Program-made: the position numbers and the translations under genes
The notes under the pieces: generated by a model
Told to the model about the DNA's origin: nothing
Seen by the model: the letters and a program-made list of their open reading frames with translations, nothing else
Databases searched by the model: none
Assembly (NCBI GenBank): GCA_016215315.1
Contig: JACRKG010000019.1
Coordinates: 1 to 64,000 of the forward strand
DNA: 64,000 nt
Reading direction: 5' to 3'
From: Candidatus Woesearchaeota archaeon
GTDB lineage: Archaea; Nanobdellota; Nanobdellia; Woesearchaeales; ARS49
Shown: positions 26,065 to 34,681 of the stretch, piece after piece
Numbering within the stretch: position 1 is the first letter of the stretch
Layout of the letters: the number at the start of each line of letters is the position of its first letter

Positions 26065-26381
26065 TTTAGTATGTAATAAGTGATTAGAGTTCCCAGTAAG
26101 ATTACTAAAACCTTTAATGCCAAAATGTTCTTATTTTTCTCAAACTTTTTGTCGAAGGAATACATAATTCCAACAGTGCTTTGACCCATTAAGATTGCAA
26201 TTATTATTTTATCTTTGAATAATTCAAAAAAGTAAAGCGTTAGCAAACTAATCCAAGTCAGGCTTACTGCCAAACAGATCGCACACACTTTTATTTTCGC
26301 AGTTTTTTCTATTGATTTTTTGAAAATTGCGAAAAATAAGTACAATACTAATATTATCCCCAGAATCAACCAAATTGTCAT
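26061..26381 (-). CDS. Four-TM membrane protein
   Basis: 106 residues, about four TM segments, with KVCAICLAVS (CxxC) at the start of TM2. No family recognised. Overlaps the DsbD-like gene by 4 bp upstream and the 20-residue peptide downstream. Confidence 0.62.
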   Translation of the reverse strand: MTIWLILGIILVLYLFFAIFKKSIEKTAKIKVCAICLAVSLTWISLLTLYFFELFKDKIIIAILMGQSTVGIMYSFDKKFEKNKNILALKVLVILLGTLITYYILK

Positions 26382-27547
26382 GCCATCACCACCCCGAACA
26401 AAATGAATAATCCCAATAGAATCATTATTAGTCCGGCGATTAACTTAACTAAATCTTTTTTGGATTGTTCTAGTTCTTCTATTTTTTTGACTACTTTTTT
26501 ATTTGAAGCTAAGAAAAGCATTATTATTAAAGGAACTATAAACATCACATTATACAATACTAAATAAAAGAATCCTTTGCTAACTTCACTTATTAATAAT
26601 CCTAGTATTGAAATGTATATTCCTGCTGTACATCCGAAAGAACATATTCCCACAAATATTCCTAAGAAAAATGCTGCTGGCGCAGAAGCTTTTTCTATTA
26701 GGTTGGTTATTGTTTCTTTGCTCGTGTGAGGAATTCCTAAAGAGATCCATTTTCTAGGTAAGAAATATTCTTTTAAATTAATTAGACCTAATATTATTAC
26801 TAAATACGCAGCTATTTTTGCGGCAAAATGTGGTTCTGCAAAAGTAATTGCCTTGAGAATTCCTAGGCCAATAAATAAGTACGCAACAAATACTCCTAAT
26901 ATGTATAAAGCGCCTATTTTAAAAATTCCAACTCGGCTTTTTCTTATCGTAAATAAGAATGCTATGAAAAATAATAATACTGAAATAGTGCAAGGATGTA
27001 TTCCTGCCAATAAACCTGTAGTTAATACTATTAGGAAAAGAGAGCTTTCCCACCATTTTTTTGGTTTTGGAGTGCTGTTTGAACAATCGGTTATTTTTGT
27101 GTCAACACTGCATTCTTTAACCTCTTTATTTTCTTCAAGAACTTTATAACTGTCTACGTCATCACTCATGGAATCTTGATAAATCACAATCCTAGGAAAG
27201 TTTTTGTCAGGATATTTTTTGAATAAGTCATCTATGATTTTTAATGGAACGTGCCCTTCTAAAATCAAGTCTTTATTTAGAACAATGGCCATATGCCCTT
27301 GCAACTCAAAAGGAATATTATGTTTTTGATTAAGTAAATCAAGTTCTTTCCTTGCAGAGATATCATTAATTATGTTCTTTTCAGTGATTTTAAAAGAATC
27401 GTTAGCTAAGTACTCTTTGAATTTTGCAAGATACTTTGTACAATGTCCGCAAGCTTCGTTTTTGTAAATTAGCACAGTGTTATCTGCATAGACAGAGCTA
27501 GCTAAAAGAATAAATAAAAAAAATAAAAAAAAAGTTTTTTTTACCAT
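26378..27547 (-). CDS. Thioredoxin-DsbD/CcdA fusion
   Basis: 389 residues. Signal peptide (1-21), an extracytoplasmic thioredoxin/glutaredoxin-like domain with ACGHCTKYL, a linker with CSVDTKITDC, then a DsbD/CcdA membrane domain with paired Cys in GIHPCTIS and GICSFGCTAG. The family moves electrons from cytoplasmic thioredoxin to exported thiols. The domain order (Trx first, membrane second) differs from E. coli DsbD, where gamma is last. Confidence 0.85.
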   Translation of the reverse strand: MVKKTFFLFFLFILLASSVYADNTVLIYKNEACGHCTKYLAKFKEYLANDSFKITEKNIINDISARKELDLLNQKHNIPFELQGHMAIVLNKDLILEGHVPLKIIDDLFKKYPDKNFPRIVIYQDSMSDDVDSYKVLEENKEVKECSVDTKITDCSNSTPKPKKWWESSLFLIVLTTGLLAGIHPCTISVLLFFIAFLFTIRKSRVGIFKIGALYILGVFVAYLFIGLGILKAITFAEPHFAAKIAAYLVIILGLINLKEYFLPRKWISLGIPHTSKETITNLIEKASAPAAFFLGIFVGICSFGCTAGIYISILGLLISEVSKGFFYLVLYNVMFIVPLIIMLFLASNKKVVKKIEELEQSKKDLVKLIAGLIMILLGLFILFGVVMA

Positions 27548-28221
27548 ACTCTACCGTTTTCAGCGAATCTTTTTACCATTTCTCTGGGGAAAAACATTGT
27601 TTTCCATTTCTGTAATTCACCTAAGATTTGGTCGTCAGTATATTCTGATCCGTGATTCTTCACTAAGTATTTTCCTAAGCCTCTCATTGCTCCTGAGTGA
27701 GCGCATCCGCAAGCAGGGTTTCCTTTCCTGTCTATTATTGATTGTGCTCCGCAACAGAATTCACAGCTTATTTTTGAAGCAATAGAAATGTACCTTTTAA
27801 GTTCAGAATCGCTCAAAGGAATTTGGTCTTCCAAAGATCCAAGAACTTGCATACTATTAACAGGATCTTCAAAGCTTACACCCAACTCAGAACCATACTT
27901 GTCAGGAACGCCTTTAGGTATTGCTTTTTCCATGGCTTCTGCAAATTTTGCGTCATTTAATTGTGTTGTTTGTTGTTGCTGTTGTTGCTGCTGTACTGCA
28001 GTACCTAGACATTCTGCATATTGATCTGGGTGATGACCCATGTGTTCAGTCCATTGTTCTTGAGAATACCCTGGTGGCGCAGTACATTTGGAAGATAACT
28101 CTGCCGCGCCTAATAACGGTTGATTAACTGTTTTGTTGCTAAAATAACTGTTCAAAGTAAAGAAAAAACCAACAATAACAATTACTAGCAATCCGTACAA
28201 AATCAATTCATCGCGCTTCAT
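27541..28221 (-). CDS. Membrane-anchored Cys-rich protein with poly-Gln
   Basis: 226 residues. N-terminal TM (about 7-24), SKCTAPPGYSQEQWTEHMGHHPDQYAEC, an eight-Gln run in mixed CAA/CAG codons, then a domain with ISCEFCCGA ... PACGCAHSGAMRGL. The CxxCC and CGCAH clusters suggest metal binding in the extracytoplasmic space. Family not firmly recognised. Overlaps the DsbD-like gene by 7 bp. Confidence 0.72.
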   Translation of the reverse strand: MKRDELILYGLLVIVIVGFFFTLNSYFSNKTVNQPLLGAAELSSKCTAPPGYSQEQWTEHMGHHPDQYAECLGTAVQQQQQQQQTTQLNDAKFAEAMEKAIPKGVPDKYGSELGVSFEDPVNSMQVLGSLEDQIPLSDSELKRYISIASKISCEFCCGAQSIIDRKGNPACGCAHSGAMRGLGKYLVKNHGSEYTDDQILGELQKWKTMFFPREMVKRFAENGRVW

Positions 28222-28223
28222 AG

Positions 28224-28430
28224 CTAACAGCCTCCAACCATTGATGGTAAGTTCTGAAGACCACTTGGTACGCTAGCTTGCCTTACTGGTACTGACTGAA
28301 CTTGTGCTGCAGGTGCAACAGATGCAGACGAAATTACTGTATCTTTGCCGTATAATTGAACTCCTTGCAATATTGCAACAACAAAAAGCCCCACTATTAC
28401 TGCAACCATTATTGTATTTGTATTTTCCAT
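28224..28430 (-). CDS. Small single-TM protein ending in Cys
   Basis: 68 residues from ATG 28430, preceded by RBS AGGAGGT (the track's 28457 start lies upstream of that RBS). TM about 7-24, an Ala/Val/Ser-rich region, and the end SMVGGC. First gene of the 28430-25112 operon; stop is 2 bp from the next ATG. Confidence 0.7.
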   Translation of the reverse strand: MENTNTIMVAVIVGLFVVAILQGVQLYGKDTVISSASVAPAAQVQSVPVRQASVPSGLQNLPSMVGGC

Positions 28431-28494
28431 TTTTTTACCTCCTAATTTTGTTTTCATAACAAGTAGAAAATAGAAACACCTTAACTAATTACTC

Positions 28495-28510
28495 ATGAAA
28501 CTAGTTTCAT
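28495..28510. promoter_or_regulatory. 16-bp perfect palindrome, possible operator
   Basis: ATGAAACTAGTTTCAT is self-complementary and lies about 65 bp upstream of the first gene of the thiol/metal operon. Candidate binding site for a dimeric regulator. Confidence 0.5.
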
Positions 28511-28531
28511 GAAATTTTCTTCGAAAATTTC
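28511..28531 (-). terminator. Hairpin after membrane regulator 3
   Basis: GAAATTTTC-TTC-GAAAATTTC, 9-bp perfect arms, about 26 bp downstream of the regulator's stop on the minus strand. It resembles the hairpin at 113-135, so it may be a recurring element. Confidence 0.45.
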
Positions 28532-28556
28532 CTTAGACAAAACATAAAGAAAATAA

Positions 28557-29045
28557 CTATCGTAGAATGATTATGTTAGTCATTCCTCTTCTTTTTCTAT
28601 CTATTATCTTTCTAGCTTCTAATTTATCAAGAATTCGGGTAATTTTTACTTTTGAATGGCCTGTTTCTTTAATCAAATCACTTTGGTACATCGAACCTTC
28701 GCTCTTACTTAATAACTCACAGATTTGTTTTTCTTCTTTATCAAGTTTTGAAAAATCCAATTTTTTAAATTCCTGAATTTCTTTTTTGAACTGTGAAACA
28801 ACTAAAAATATTCCGCTACCAAGAATTAAAAAAGCAAGACCAAAAGAAAAAACTAATATCCAAGAAGTATTACTTGTGTGCGCTGGGCACTGCTCCATTT
28901 TCAATTCAGGAATCTTATGAACATTTTCGCAAAGAAATGAATCTCTTTTATCTATATCATTTTTGATAAGTACCAGCATTGTAATTAACATTAATGAAAC
29001 TCCAATAAGAATGAATCCTATGTTTTTCTGATTGAAAACTACCAT
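28557..29045 (-). CDS. Membrane-tethered winged-helix regulator 3
   Basis: 162 residues. TM1 about 9-27, loop with Cys at FLCENV and MEQCPAH (13 residues between), TM2 about 61-82, helix, then winged helix (LDKEEKQICELLSKSEGSMYQ ... ILDKLEARKIIDRKRRG). Leaderless promoter: TATA gatttataaata about 30 bp upstream. The operon it would control probably begins at 28430. Confidence 0.78.
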   Translation of the reverse strand: MVVFNQKNIGFILIGVSLMLITMLVLIKNDIDKRDSFLCENVHKIPELKMEQCPAHTSNTSWILVFSFGLAFLILGSGIFLVVSQFKKEIQEFKKLDFSKLDKEEKQICELLSKSEGSMYQSDLIKETGHSKVKITRILDKLEARKIIDRKRRGMTNIIILR

Positions 29046-29090
29046 ATCAAGAATAGTAATATGTTGTTATTTATAAATCTTTCGTAAAAA

Positions 29091-29108
29091 TACCACTAAA
29101 TAGTGGTA
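29091..29108. promoter_or_regulatory. Operator-like inverted repeat
   Basis: TACCACTA-AA-TAGTGGTA, 8-bp perfect arms, just upstream of the TATA box of membrane regulator 3. A related CCACTATTTAGTAG occurs at 49605. Confidence 0.6.
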
Positions 29109-29194
29109 AAGTGTTCAAAATCAAGAGCCGTTTCAACAGAAAGTATTATAAGTTCTTTAACATAATGACCAGTTAGGCTTAAAGAGGAACGAAA

Positions 29195-29494
29195 ATGAAA
29201 GGAGAATTTTTGTTGTTTGAATTGTTTCTTCTCGCATGCACGGTTTTTCTTAATTGGAAATATAGATTAAATGTTTTTACCAAGTACAAAAAACAGCTTA
29301 TTCTCACCACAATTATTGCCTTTTTTGTTCATGAAACAGTAGCGCTTTTAGGATTTGCCAGAACATGGTTTGCCCTAATTAACGAATCCACCGTAGGAAT
29401 ATCGTTTTTGCCATTAAATTTAGAAGATGTACTTATAGCCATTTTAGCGCCACTCTTCATAATTACTCTATGGGAGGTTTTCAATAAAAAATGA
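29195..29494 (+). CDS. Lycopene cyclase-type subunit (CrtYc-like)
   Basis: 99 residues, three TM segments. FLPLNLEDVLIAI matches the conserved acidic motif of the heterodimeric lycopene cyclase domain. Overlaps the second subunit gene by 4 bp. No other carotenoid gene is in the window, so the substrate is not established. Confidence 0.72.
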   Translation: MKGEFLLFELFLLACTVFLNWKYRLNVFTKYKKQLILTTIIAFFVHETVALLGFARTWFALINESTVGISFLPLNLEDVLIAILAPLFIITLWEVFNKK

Positions 29495-29805
29495 TGGAAT
29501 ACCTCTATTTTATCGTCATTGCCTTAATTATTTTGTTATGGCTGGACCACACATTAAAAACAAAAGTGTATTCAAAATGTTTACATGCATTTTGTTCTAA
29601 AAAAATCTATTTTTGGATCGTGATCTTAATCCTATTTTTTATATTTGAAAACATCGCAATAAATCGTTGGCTACTCGTATATCCCAATAAAATTGCAGGA
29701 ATATATCTGGGTTTTAAAGTTCCAATAGAAGAATTACTATTTGTTATATCTTGGATTTTTCTGGTGCTTGTTCCTTGGGAATATTTTAAAAAATTTTTAA
29801 GATAA
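29491..29805 (+). CDS. Lycopene cyclase-type subunit (CrtYd-like)
   Basis: 104 residues, three TM segments. GFKVPIEELLFVISW carries the PxEE motif of CrtYcd/CarR lycopene beta-cyclases. Pairs with the preceding half to form the usual ~200-residue six-TM unit as two chains. Retinal or carotenoid ring formation is inferred from the family. Confidence 0.78.
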   Translation: MMEYLYFIVIALIILLWLDHTLKTKVYSKCLHAFCSKKIYFWIVILILFFIFENIAINRWLLVYPNKIAGIYLGFKVPIEELLFVISWIFLVLVPWEYFKKFLR

Positions 29806-29960
29806 TTTAGCGTTTTCTTTATACAAACCAATCAAGAGTTGTTTTCGGGTTATAAACGATGGTGAACGTAAATTTCGCATTTATGGGCGTTTTTGAACTA
29901 TTGTTTTAGGGCAAAGGTATTTATAAAAGCCTTGATTTCCTTTGTTGAGGTGATTACAAA

Positions 29961-30164
29961 ATGAAAACAAACTTAAAAGTTCACGGAATGCATTGTTCAA
30001 GCTGCGAAGTGTTAGTTAAAGAAGCACTCACAGAACTAAATGGAGTTTCAAATGTCAAAGTTAGCGCAGCAAAAGGAGAAGTGGTTGTTGATTTTGATGA
30101 AAAAAAAACTAGTCTTGACGAAGTTAAGAACGCAATAAAGAAAGAAGGCTACAAGGTGATTTGA
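29961..30164 (+). CDS. copZ: CopZ-like heavy-metal-associated chaperone
   Basis: 67 residues, one HMA ferredoxin-like domain with GMHCSSC (about 9-15). Likely hands Cu+ to the downstream ATPase. RBS GAGGTGA; TATA gtatttataaaa about 40 bp upstream. First gene of the run 29961-34192. Confidence 0.9.
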   Translation: MKTNLKVHGMHCSSCEVLVKEALTELNGVSNVKVSAAKGEVVVDFDEKKTSLDEVKNAIKKEGYKVI

Positions 30165-30832
30165 TGGAAGAAAAAGAAAAATTCGAATCAAAAATTATTG
30201 AAGTAATGGCGATTACGATAGTCGTGATAACAATTTTATTTGTTCTTTCTTACCAATTTTTCTTTTCTGGAATTTATAATTTCACAGCAAAATATGGTTG
30301 GTATTCACTTTACACAATAATTTTGGTGGTTGCGAATGCAACAACAATATATCATTTGAAAGCATACAGAAATGCAGTAACTTGTATGGCTGGAATGATG
30401 ATGGGGATGACTATTGGAATGATTGCAGGACTTAGTTTTGGCTACATTGTCGGGGCAACTAATGGAATGTTTACCGGATCAGTTTATGGAATGGTTGTTG
30501 GAATGATTACTGGAGCTTGGTGTGGAAAATGTTGCGGAATAATGGGTTTAATGGAAGGAGTCATGGCAGGATTAATGGGTGGAACAATGGGACCAATGCT
30601 TTCAGTAATGATGCTAAATGACCGAATACTTTTATTTACGCCAATATTTGTTTTATCTTGCATTTTAATACTAGTGGGACTTGGCTACATGGTTTACAAA
30701 GAACACTCATTGAGCGAAGAAAAAGTAATTAAGCCGTATCCATTAAGTGTTTTTGTAATAACTTGCATTTTAGCAGTATTAATTACTTTATTAATAATGA
30801 TTTATGGACCAAAAGCAAGTATATTTATATGA
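30164..30832 (+). CDS. Met/Gly-rich polytopic membrane protein
   Basis: 222 residues from ATG 30164 (TGATG overlap with copZ). Two N-terminal TMs, then Gly-Met-rich helices ([34 protein letters not shown]) with [10 protein letters not shown] in between, and two C-terminal TMs. Methionine and cysteine lining suggests a Cu+ path. Overlaps copA by ATGA. Function inferred from composition and context. Confidence 0.7.
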   Translation: MEEKEKFESKIIEVMAITIVVITILFVLSYQFFFSGIYNFTAKYGWYSLYTIILVVANATTIYHLKAYRNAVTCMAGMMMGMTIGMIAGLSFGYIVGATNGMFTGSVYGMVVGMITGAWCGKCCGIMGLMEGVMAGLMGGTMGPMLSVMMLNDRILLFTPIFVLSCILILVGLGYMVYKEHSLSEEKVIKPYPLSVFVITCILAVLITLLIMIYGPKASIFI

Positions 30833-33006
30833 AAAAAACAACACTACACGTAACTGGAATGCATTGTGCTAGCTGCGCAACACTAATAAGCAGAGCACTA
30901 CAAAAAGTTGAAGGGGTTAATAATGCAAATGTTAATTATTCTACAGAAAAAGCAGTGATTGATCATGATGAGAAAATAACTGTTGGTCAATTATGTGAAG
31001 CAATAAAAAAAAGAGGCTATAATGCGTCTTTAGATACTGAAAAAAATAGAGATAGAGAAAAGATCAAGCAAGAAAAAGAATTAAAAAAACAAAAAATATT
31101 CTTAACTTTAGGAATTCTATTCAGCATTCCAGCACTAATCTTTGGAATGTTATTTATGGATTATTCTTATAGAAATATTGTCTTAATACTTTTATCCACA
31201 CCAGTGCAATTTTTTGTTGGCTGGCAATTTTACAAAGGAGCTTGGGTTTCGCTAAAAAATTTTAGTGCAAACATGGACACATTGATTGCTTTAGGTACTA
31301 GTGCAGCATACTTTTTCAGCATTTATGCAGTATTTATTGCTTCACTGGAAGAGCAATATTTTGAAGTTTCAGCAACACTAATAACACTAGTTATTTTAGG
31401 AAAATTTTTGGAAACTAGAGCTAAAGGAAAAACTAGCGAAGCAATAAAAAAATTAATGGGACTTTCTCCAAAACAAGCATCAGTTATTAGGAACAAAAAA
31501 GAAATTTTGATTTCATTAGAAGAGGTAGTGCAAGGTGACTTAGTAAGAGTAAGGCCTGGAGAAAAAGTTCCAGTTGATGGAATTATTGTTGAAGGTTATT
31601 CCAGTGTTGATGAAAGCATGATTACCGGAGAAAGCATTCCTGTTGAGAAAAAGATTGATGATAAAATTATTGGAGGAACTCTCAACAAGCATGGAAGTTT
31701 TATTTTCAAAGCAACCAAGATAGGTTCAGAAACAGTACTTTCACAAATAATCAAGTTAGTTGAAGATGCTCAAGGAAGCAAAGCACCAATACAAAGATTT
31801 GCAGATAGTGTTTCGGCATGGTTTGTACCAACAGTAGTGTTAATTGCAGCAATTACTTTCAGCATTTGGTACTTTTTATTAGGACAAAGCGTTTCTTTTT
31901 CATTAATTACTGCTGTGGCAGTATTAGTAATAGCTTGCCCTTGCGCTTTAGGACTAGCAACTCCCACTGCAATAATGGTTGGTACTGGTAAAGGAGCACA
32001 AAATGGAATACTGATTAAAGGCGGAGAAGCTTTAGAAACAACGCACAAAATAAAACACATCATCTTTGATAAAACGGGAACAATAACTTTAGGAAAACCT
32101 AAAGTAACAGATATTGTTGCCCTAGGAAAAAAATCAGAAAATGAATTTTTATTAATTGCAGCAAGTCTTGAAAAATCATCAGAACATCCACTAGCAGAAG
32201 CAATAGTTAAGCATGCTGAAGAAAAAAAATTAAAATTAGTTAAAACAGATTCTTTCAAAGCACTTGTTGGCAGGGGAATCACTGGAGAAATTAACAAGAC
32301 AAAATATTTCTTAGGAAATCCTTTATTATGCAAAGAAAATAAGATCACTATTAGCGATTTCGAGGACGAAATCGCTGATTTAGAAAATGAAGGAAAAACT
32401 GTTATGATTTTAACTAACGAAAAAGAAGCTTTAGGAATTATTGCTGTTGCAGACGTAATAAAAGAAGAAGCAGAAGTTGCAGTTAAGAAACTAAAAAGAT
32501 TAGGAATTACTCCTTACTTAATAACTGGAGACAATGAAAGAACTGCTAAAGCAATTGCTAAAAAAGCAGGGATAATTAATGTTTTTGCAAACGTTCTTCC
32601 AAACCAAAAAGCAGAACACGTTAAAAATTTACAAAAAAAAGGAAAAGTTGCAATGGTTGGCGATGGGATTAATGATGCTCCCGCACTAGCACAAGCAGAT
32701 GTTGGTATTGCAATGAGTTCAGGAACAGACGTAGCAATGGAATCTGGAAGTATTGTATTAATGAAAAACTCAATTCATGATGTTGTTAAAGCAATTATTT
32801 TAAGCAAGCAAACAATGAGCAAAATAAAACAAAATATGTTTTGGGCTTTAATATATAACATTTTAGGAATACCAATTGCAGCAGGACTACTCTATCCTTT
32901 TACTGGATGGATGCTGAGCCCAGTTATTGCTGGCGGAGCTATGGCATTGAGCTCAGTTAGTGTTGTGTCAAATTCGTTATTGCTAAAAGCAAAAAAATTG
33001 AGGTGA
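30829..33006 (+). CDS. copA: Cu+-exporting P-type ATPase 1
   Basis: 725 residues from ATG 30829; the track's earlier start runs through the previous gene. One HMA domain (GMHCASC), transmembrane [11 protein letters not shown], phosphorylation site [34 protein letters not shown], and C-terminal YN plus [11 protein letters not shown], the set for P1B-1 copper pumps. Coupled to the Met-rich gene upstream and a cupredoxin downstream. Confidence 0.95.
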   Translation: MKKTTLHVTGMHCASCATLISRALQKVEGVNNANVNYSTEKAVIDHDEKITVGQLCEAIKKRGYNASLDTEKNRDREKIKQEKELKKQKIFLTLGILFSIPALIFGMLFMDYSYRNIVLILLSTPVQFFVGWQFYKGAWVSLKNFSANMDTLIALGTSAAYFFSIYAVFIASLEEQYFEVSATLITLVILGKFLETRAKGKTSEAIKKLMGLSPKQASVIRNKKEILISLEEVVQGDLVRVRPGEKVPVDGIIVEGYSSVDESMITGESIPVEKKIDDKIIGGTLNKHGSFIFKATKIGSETVLSQIIKLVEDAQGSKAPIQRFADSVSAWFVPTVVLIAAITFSIWYFLLGQSVSFSLITAVAVLVIACPCALGLATPTAIMVGTGKGAQNGILIKGGEALETTHKIKHIIFDKTGTITLGKPKVTDIVALGKKSENEFLLIAASLEKSSEHPLAEAIVKHAEEKKLKLVKTDSFKALVGRGITGEINKTKYFLGNPLLCKENKITISDFEDEIADLENEGKTVMILTNEKEALGIIAVADVIKEEAEVAVKKLKRLGITPYLITGDNERTAKAIAKKAGIINVFANVLPNQKAEHVKNLQKKGKVAMVGDGINDAPALAQADVGIAMSSGTDVAMESGSIVLMKNSIHDVVKAIILSKQTMSKIKQNMFWALIYNILGIPIAAGLLYPFTGWMLSPVIAGGAMALSSVSVVSNSLLLKAKKLR

Positions 33007-33011
33007 AAAAA

Positions 33012-33413
33012 ATGAGCGATGAAATACCACTAAAAAAAGCATTGTTTTATTTTGTATTAATACTTTTATTTGTTGGAAGTTTGTTTTATTTTAAAGCACA
33101 ACAAAACACAACAACAGGTAATGGAACAAATGATGCTGTGTTTAACGGCGATGTACAAACGATAGATTTATCTTTTAAGAATTATAATTATTACCCTAAC
33201 ACTATCAGAGTAAAGTATAATGTTCCGGTTAGAATTATTGCAGACACGAATACGATTAGAGGATGTATGACTAACATTAACATTCCTGATTTTGGAATTA
33301 GCAAAACAGTAAGAAAAGGAGATAATATCATAGAATTTGTTCCTAATAAGAAAGGAACTTTTGGGTTTGCATGCCCTATGAGAATGGGCACAGGAAAAAT
33401 AATTGTAGAATAG
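33012..33413 (+). CDS. Membrane-anchored cupredoxin
   Basis: 133 residues from ATG 33012, with RBS GAGGTGA overlapping the copA stop. TM about 11-27, then a cupredoxin barrel with ligands RGCMTNI and FACPMRMGTG (Cys, Cys, Met). Similar cupredoxins accompany CopA-type pumps. Probably an extracytoplasmic copper acceptor. Confidence 0.82.
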   Translation: MSDEIPLKKALFYFVLILLFVGSLFYFKAQQNTTTGNGTNDAVFNGDVQTIDLSFKNYNYYPNTIRVKYNVPVRIIADTNTIRGCMTNINIPDFGISKTVRKGDNIIEFVPNKKGTFGFACPMRMGTGKIIVE

Positions 33414-33423
33414 AGGTAACAAA

Positions 33424-33567
33424 ATGGTATGGAATGAAGTGTGTGGACAAATGATGGGCGGATTTGGATTTGGCGGAGTTTTATCAACACTCTTGCTTTT
33501 GGGCCTAGTAATAGTTGTTTACTTATGGGCTTGGAAGTTATGGAATGAAGTTAATAAGAAAAGGTAA
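33424..33567 (+). CDS. 47-residue single-TM microprotein
   Basis: Not in the ORF track. RBS GAGGT, then MVWNEVCGQMMGGFGFGG and a TM stretch (STLLLLGLVIVVYLWAW). One Cys and two Met on the outer side fit the copper theme. The stop is 4 bp before the next start. Confidence 0.72.
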   Translation: MVWNEVCGQMMGGFGFGGVLSTLLLLGLVIVVYLWAWKLWNEVNKKR

Positions 33568-33571
33568 AAAA

Positions 33572-34192
33572 ATGTGTGATAAACCCAAATATTATGATTT
33601 TTTTCTTGGAGGAGTAATAAGACGTTTAGGAGAAGAAGTTGCAGATGTTAGTAAGTTTGAGAAAGCAAGTTCTTTGTTAGATGTAGCTTGTGGCACTGGT
33701 GAGCAGGCTCTATTTTATGCAAAGAACAAAATTAGTGTTACTGGTTTAGATTTGTGTACTGAAAGACTTGAGTGGGCAATTAAAAAGGCAAAAGACAGTC
33801 AATGTCAGAATGCAAAATTTGTTAGCGGGGATGCTGCAACTATGCCTTTTGCTGATAAAGAGTTTGATTATTCCTCGATTTGTTTAGGACTTCATGCCAT
33901 GTCTCCTTTGCTCAGAGACAGAGTTCTCAAAGAGATGAAAAGAGTCACTAAAAAGAACATTATAATTGTAGATTATGTACTTCCAGGAGAAAATGTTTCT
34001 ATTCCTTGGTACACTAGACTTGTTACTTGGGCAATAGAAAGATTTGCCACAGATAAAGACCATTATACAAATTATGTTGATTTCATGAAAGAAGAAGGAC
34101 TTCCTCCTTTGACAAGAAGACATAATCTTACAGTAGAAAAAGAAAGAGTCATTTATAGTATTTCGATTCTTAAGCTTTCAATTCAGGATTAA
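33572..34192 (+). CDS. SAM-dependent methyltransferase, UbiE-like
   Basis: 206 residues from ATG 33572 (the track extends it over the previous microprotein). Motifs LLDVACGTGEQALFYA, VTGLDLCTERLEWA and SGDAATMPFADKEFDY are class I. Closely linked to the copper genes; lacks the Cys triad expected for arsenite methyltransferase. Substrate unknown. Confidence 0.82.
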   Translation: MCDKPKYYDFFLGGVIRRLGEEVADVSKFEKASSLLDVACGTGEQALFYAKNKISVTGLDLCTERLEWAIKKAKDSQCQNAKFVSGDAATMPFADKEFDYSSICLGLHAMSPLLRDRVLKEMKRVTKKNIIIVDYVLPGENVSIPWYTRLVTWAIERFATDKDHYTNYVDFMKEEGLPPLTRRHNLTVEKERVIYSISILKLSIQD

Positions 34193-34223
34193 TCCGCACG
34201 AATTATTAAGAAAAGATTTAATA

Positions 34224-34673
34224 ATGTGGGAATTATTTGGTAATTTGATGATGACTTACATTATTCCGTTGCCTGAAGATGTGCAATTTGTTATTTTAAA
34301 TCCTGAAGGAAGATTTACTCACGAAAATTTTATAGAATCAAAGTATGCTATTGATTTTGGTGTTCCCATAGGAACGCCAGTAATTGCATCACGAGGCGGA
34401 AAAGTAGGCATGGTAAAAGATGATTCGCAAGAATGGGGTTTAGATGCAACATTTGAAGACACCAATTTAGTTGTGATAGATCACCCAGATGGTACTTCTG
34501 CCGAATATCTTCACTTAGGTTATAAACAAGTATCTGTTAGAAAAAATCAGAATGTTGAACAAGGAGAAATTTTGGGTCTCACAGGAAATTCTGGAGTTAT
34601 GGACATCCCACATTTGCATTTTAATGTATTTTTAACAAAGAAAACTAAAAGCATTCCGGTAGAATTTGGTTAA
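34224..34673 (+). CDS. M23-type metallopeptidase domain protein
   Basis: 149 residues. LytM/M23 signature: ESKYAIDFGVPIGTPVIA, YLHLG and IPHLHFNV, giving the HxxxD-type and HxH zinc ligands in usual order (first His replaced; Asp retained in AIDFG). No clear signal peptide. Peptidoglycan hydrolysis would be unexpected in an archaeon unless aimed at bacteria; other peptide substrates are possible. Confidence 0.78.
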   Translation: MWELFGNLMMTYIIPLPEDVQFVILNPEGRFTHENFIESKYAIDFGVPIGTPVIASRGGKVGMVKDDSQEWGLDATFEDTNLVVIDHPDGTSAEYLHLGYKQVSVRKNQNVEQGEILGLTGNSGVMDIPHLHFNVFLTKKTKSIPVEFG

Positions 34674-34681
34674 TATTTGTT

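Noticed and set aside
21752-29920. Similarity of the leaders before the DsbA-like and copZ genes
   Set aside because: Only a loose match (AAATTTxGC, TTATGG, GTTT); not better than expected in A+T-rich DNA.
31770-32348. 192-aa antisense ORF inside copA1
   Set aside because: Shadow of a strongly conserved ATPase on the other strand; no motif or RBS.
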